Of a stretch of DNA of 8,704 nucleotides, positions 6,690 through 8,704 are shown in pieces. The stretch is from Pseudodesulfovibrio sp. (GTDB lineage Bacteria; Desulfobacterota; Desulfovibrionia; Desulfovibrionales; Desulfovibrionaceae): NCBI GenBank assembly GCA_022712815.1, contig JAFLJW010000407.1, forward strand, positions 1 to 8,704, read 5' to 3'. Made by a program: the position numbers and the translations under genes. The notes below the pieces were generated by a model, which was not told the origin of the DNA, made no database searches, and saw only the letters and a list, made by a program, of their open reading frames with translations. How positions within the stretch are numbered: the first letter of the stretch is position 1; each line of letters begins with the position of its first letter.

Positions 6690-6731
6690 CTCGACGCTTT
6701 CTATAAGAGGAAGCTATCCTTAAAAAAAACT

Positions 6732-6787
6732 GCCTCATAAAACAAAACCCCTGTGTAAAAAAACACAGGGGTTTTGTTTTATGAGGC
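6732..6787. terminator. Bidirectional intrinsic terminator with 25-bp perfect arms
   Basis: Bases 6732-6756 are perfectly complementary to 6763-6787 around a 6-base A loop. The core is CCCCTGTGT/ACACAGGGG flanked by A-rich and T-rich arms. The T-tract TTTTGTTTT follows the G+C stem on the forward strand, and because the structure is symmetric the same holds on the reverse strand. It lies 42 bases after purE and between purE and the converging diguanylate cyclase, so it can end both transcripts. Confidence 0.92.
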
Positions 6788-6788
6788 C

Positions 6789-6881
6789 ACCGCCGAAGGC
6801 TCACTCGGGGTCAAGGGGCGCGCCCCTTGCAGGTCCAGGACAGCGTCCTGGTCCCCCGGAAGGGGACCGCCGGTAGGCACT
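6789..6881. repeat. Structured G+C-rich intergenic element, three hairpins within near-direct end repeats
   Basis: The ends are related direct repeats: ACCGCCGAAGGCTCACT (6789-6805) and ACCGCCGGTAGGCACT (6866-6881). Each holds a mini-stem GCC/GGC. Between them are a perfect 18-bp palindrome CAAGGGGCGCGCCCCTTG (6812-6829), the hairpin CCAGGAC-AGC-GTCCTGG (6835-6851), and the hairpin GGTCCCC-N5-GGGGACC (6850-6868). The last two share bases 6850-6851. This modular make-up resembles dispersed palindromic intergenic repeats (REP/BIME-like) that I recall from Desulfovibrionaceae. A single window cannot show that it is dispersed. Confidence 0.6.
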
Positions 6882-6887
6882 CCCGCC

Positions 6888-8153
6888 CTACCCTGTCACT
6901 ACTTTGTTGCGGCCTGTTTCCTTGGCTTTGTAGAGTGCTTTGTCAACGCGTTTGACAAGCTCTTCGCCGGATTCGCCTGTGTTGTGGAGGGCGACTCCGA
7001 AGCTGGAGGTTATTTGACCGGGAACGCCGGTGAAGGAGAATTCGGCTACGGCTTTGCGCAACCGGTCGGCGACCTGTTTGGCGTATTTCATGTTGGAACG
7101 GACAGACAATACCATAAATTCTTCGCCTCCCCAGCGGGCGAGGGTGTCGTTTTCACGGATATTGTCGCGTACAAGGGCTGAGATTTCGCGAAGTACGGCA
7201 TCACCGACGTCGTGGCCGTAGGTGTCGTTGACGGCTTTGAAATGGTCGATATCGAACATCACCAGGGAAAATGGATAGTCGGAAACTGCGGCCTGACTGA
7301 GCAGCCGCAGGAAACTGCGACGGTTGAGGGCCTTGGTGAGCGGATCAGTGGAAGCCTCGTCCTGAAGGTGGGCTTTTTCATCTTCCATTTCGCTGACATC
7401 CTGAAAGGAAAAAAGCCTGAGTTCCGAGCCGGGAAACTGGTTGAAGGTCACGGAAAAGACATTGGCCCGGGCTTCGGGATGCCTGGGGTTTTCGATGTGC
7501 AGCACCTGATCGCGGTCAAGCGGATCATTGACGATGGCCTTGATCCACGCCCTGGGATGGCCGTTGTAGGTTTCGTCGTTGAGGCGGACGATGAAATCCT
7601 CCAGCCCCATGTCCACCTCGGACATGTCGCCGAAATCATCGTAGCCGAGGAACCGGGCCAGCCGCTGATTCATGTAGGTCAGGTCGAATCCGTCCACGAG
7701 TACGGCGGGAGAAGGAAAAAAATCAAGCAGTTGGCGGAGTGAATAATCGGCCTGAGCCATGCGTCTGGCAACAGCGATGTTGCGGACACATTTCATGACT
7801 GCGTTGCGCAACTCGCCGTTGTCAGCGGGCAGCCGGATAAAGCCGTCCACATTTAGCTCCACGGCCTGCACCAGCGACTTGTGACTGTAGGGACCAAAAG
7901 CGACAACCACCTTGATGTCGGGGTGCTCCAGGCGGGCTTTTGCAATGAGCTTCAGACCATCCAGCTTGTCGAGGGCAATGTCTGTGACCAGTATGTCCGG
8001 CATGAATTCGCTGACCATTTCCAGCCCTTCAAAACCATCACGGGCAGAAAGGACAGCAACGCTCTCCCTGGCAAGCACGGTGACCATGCGTTCGCGCTCG
8101 AAATCCTCCTGCTGAACAATGAGGATGGCCAGTTTCTTCTTGCTTGCTTTCAT
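6888..8153 (-). CDS. Diguanylate cyclase: degenerate receiver, PAS and GGDEF domains
   Basis: Makes cyclic di-GMP from two GTP. The 421 residues are counted from the ATG at 8153, because AGGTAG (complement of 8160-8165) lies 6 bases before it. A TTG at 8159 would have no spacing. Domains: a receiver-like domain (about 8-122), a PAS domain (about 138-260, from LLDFFPSPAVLVDG to FSFQDVSEMEDE), and GGDEF (about 265-421, from DEASTDPLTKALNRR). The cyclase signature is GGEEF (342-346), with FDIDHFKAVND as the metal-binding segment, so the enzyme should be active. RxxD (R333-D336), five residues before GGEEF, is an intact product-inhibition I-site. The receiver keeps D58 (ILVTDIALDKLDG), but the usual acidic pair is Q14-Q15 (LIVQQED), the Thr/Ser after strand 4 is missing (VAFGPYS) and the strand 5 Lys is L108 (FIRLP). 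Phospho-signalling is therefore doubtful. There are no membrane segments and no histidine kinase nearby. Confidence 0.95.
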   Translation of the reverse strand: MKASKKKLAILIVQQEDFERERMVTVLARESVAVLSARDGFEGLEMVSEFMPDILVTDIALDKLDGLKLIAKARLEHPDIKVVVAFGPYSHKSLVQAVELNVDGFIRLPADNGELRNAVMKCVRNIAVARRMAQADYSLRQLLDFFPSPAVLVDGFDLTYMNQRLARFLGYDDFGDMSEVDMGLEDFIVRLNDETYNGHPRAWIKAIVNDPLDRDQVLHIENPRHPEARANVFSVTFNQFPGSELRLFSFQDVSEMEDEKAHLQDEASTDPLTKALNRRSFLRLLSQAAVSDYPFSLVMFDIDHFKAVNDTYGHDVGDAVLREISALVRDNIRENDTLARWGGEEFMVLSVRSNMKYAKQVADRLRKAVAEFSFTGVPGQITSSFGVALHNTGESGEELVKRVDKALYKAKETGRNKVVTG

Positions 8154-8196
8154 GGACAACTACCTGTCAACACTTCAAAATTAATTTTCATTGATA

Positions 8197-8240
8197 CCTA
8201 TCATAGGAAAGATAAGGAACGGTGCAAATGATAATGCACC
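8197..8240 (-). promoter_or_regulatory. Candidate promoter of the diguanylate cyclase, with two palindromes
   Basis: On the reverse strand, TTTGCA (complement of 8223-8228) and TATGAT (complement of 8200-8205) are 17 bases apart, matching four and five of six sigma-70 consensus bases. The start would fall near 8193. The -10 lies inside the palindrome CCTATCATAGG (8197-8207), and the -35 lies inside the inverted repeat GGTGCA-N8-TGCACC (8221-8240). Either could be an operator. The second could also be a weak stem at the 3' end of the upstream gene, although no T-run follows it. Confidence 0.45.
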
Positions 8241-8266
8241 ATCTGGCAGCACCCTGTTTTTTCGTC

Positions 8267-8704
8267 TTACATCTCGCAGATGATCCGTGCGCTTTTTCGC
8301 GCACCGTCCAGATCTATGTAGTGCGGTCCGGCCTGCCGGGTAAGGCCATCGGCCATCAGTTCGGCAAGGTGATCCGGGAAGAGATCATTCTCTTCAAGCA
8401 CCCTGAGTGCACCGGTTTTTTCGATGCGCTCGGCACGCATCCGTTGTTCCCGGTTCTGGTCAAAGGGGAACACCAGTCCGTAGATTCCGGCGGCCAGCAG
8501 ATTCATGGTGGTGTTGTACCCGGCCATGCTCACGGACAGGGCGGCAGCATCGAGATAGGCGGAAAACCGGTTGGTGAATCGCTTCACACTGATGCCGGGA
8601 TGCCCCACGGCCAGCTCTGCCAGACTGATGAATTCCTGATCTGAAGCATATGGCCCGGTGAATGCAACCAGCCGATGCGAAAGGGTCTCGGCCATGATGA
8701 CGGA
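8267..8704 (-). CDS. Predicted MurG-like glycosyltransferase, C-terminal part only
   Basis: The frame is open to the right edge, so the 145 residues here are the C-terminal part of a longer protein; the ATG at 8695 is internal. It resembles the nucleotide-sugar-binding half of GT-B enzymes of the MurG/glycosyltransferase 28 C-terminal type, in particular the predicted glycosyltransferases of COG4671. SVSMAGYNTTMNLLAAG corresponds to the GGxxT donor loop. It is followed by VFPFDQNREQRMRAERIEKTGALRVL, in which the NREQRMRAERI helix is typical, and by ENDLFPDHLAELMADGL. A preceding strand and helix, LAELAVGHPGISVKRFTNRFSAYLDAAALS, fits the GT-B fold. Donor and acceptor are unknown. It lies upstream of the diguanylate cyclase on the same strand with a 113-base gap. 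That gap has a plausible promoter, so the two need not be one operon. Confidence 0.75.
   Translation of the reverse strand, partial: SVIMAETLSHRLVAFTGPYASDQEFISLAELAVGHPGISVKRFTNRFSAYLDAAALSVSMAGYNTTMNLLAAGIYGLVFPFDQNREQRMRAERIEKTGALRVLEENDLFPDHLAELMADGLTRQAGPHYIDLDGARKSARIICEM

Noticed and set aside
6774..7181. Forward open frame starting in the terminator
   Set aside because: It runs through the hairpin element and antisense to the GGDEF domain, with no start signal. It is a high-G+C shadow.
7212..7742. Forward 176-codon frame inside the cyclase region
   Set aside because: Antisense shadow of the GGDEF and PAS coding sequence; it resembles no family.
8157..8159. TTG start for the diguanylate cyclase
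   Set aside because: The AGGTAG site would touch the TTG directly. The ATG at 8153 has a 6-base spacing and is the standard codon.

Overview
The window looks like ordinary chromosome from a sulfate-reducing delta-proteobacterium, most likely a Desulfovibrio/Pseudodesulfovibrio relative. This rests on moderate-to-high G+C, the protein flavour of PurD, PurE and the type I-alpha glutamine synthetase, and a structured G+C-rich intergenic element of a kind I recall from those genomes. The assignment is from recall and is not tested here. I saw no phage, insertion sequence, CRISPR array, tRNA or rRNA.

Layout. Bases 1-1891 (+) hold the end of a surface-glycan operon: a family 4 glycosyltransferase cut by the window edge, a small PglC-like phosphoglycosyl transferase overlapping it by 4 bases, and a universal stress protein 2 bases further on. 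A 144-base gap with a near-perfect 26-bp palindrome and a possible promoter leads to glnA (2036-3379, +). Bases 3380-3880 hold a large stem-loop and a 58-codon reverse-strand ORF of unknown function. That ORF has a good ribosome binding site and is divergent from a LysR-type regulator (3881-4759, +). purD and purE (4903-6689, +) form a purine biosynthesis pair closed by a very long symmetric terminator. Next comes a 93-bp element of three hairpins between near-identical end repeats (6789-6881). The reverse strand then carries a receiver-PAS-GGDEF diguanylate cyclase (6888-8153) and, running off the right edge, the C-terminal part of a predicted MurG-like glycosyltransferase.

Function. The glycan genes build a polysaccharide or glycolipid on a polyprenyl carrier. 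GlnA assimilates ammonium and supplies glutamine, which purine synthesis also consumes, although PurD and PurE do not use it directly. The diguanylate cyclase makes the second messenger c-di-GMP; its receiver domain keeps the phosphoacceptor aspartate but has lost the residues that usually surround it.

I did not find a clearly new multi-gene system. The points most worth a second look are the palindrome before glnA, the small divergent ORF beside lysR, the degenerate receiver on the cyclase, and the structured intergenic element.
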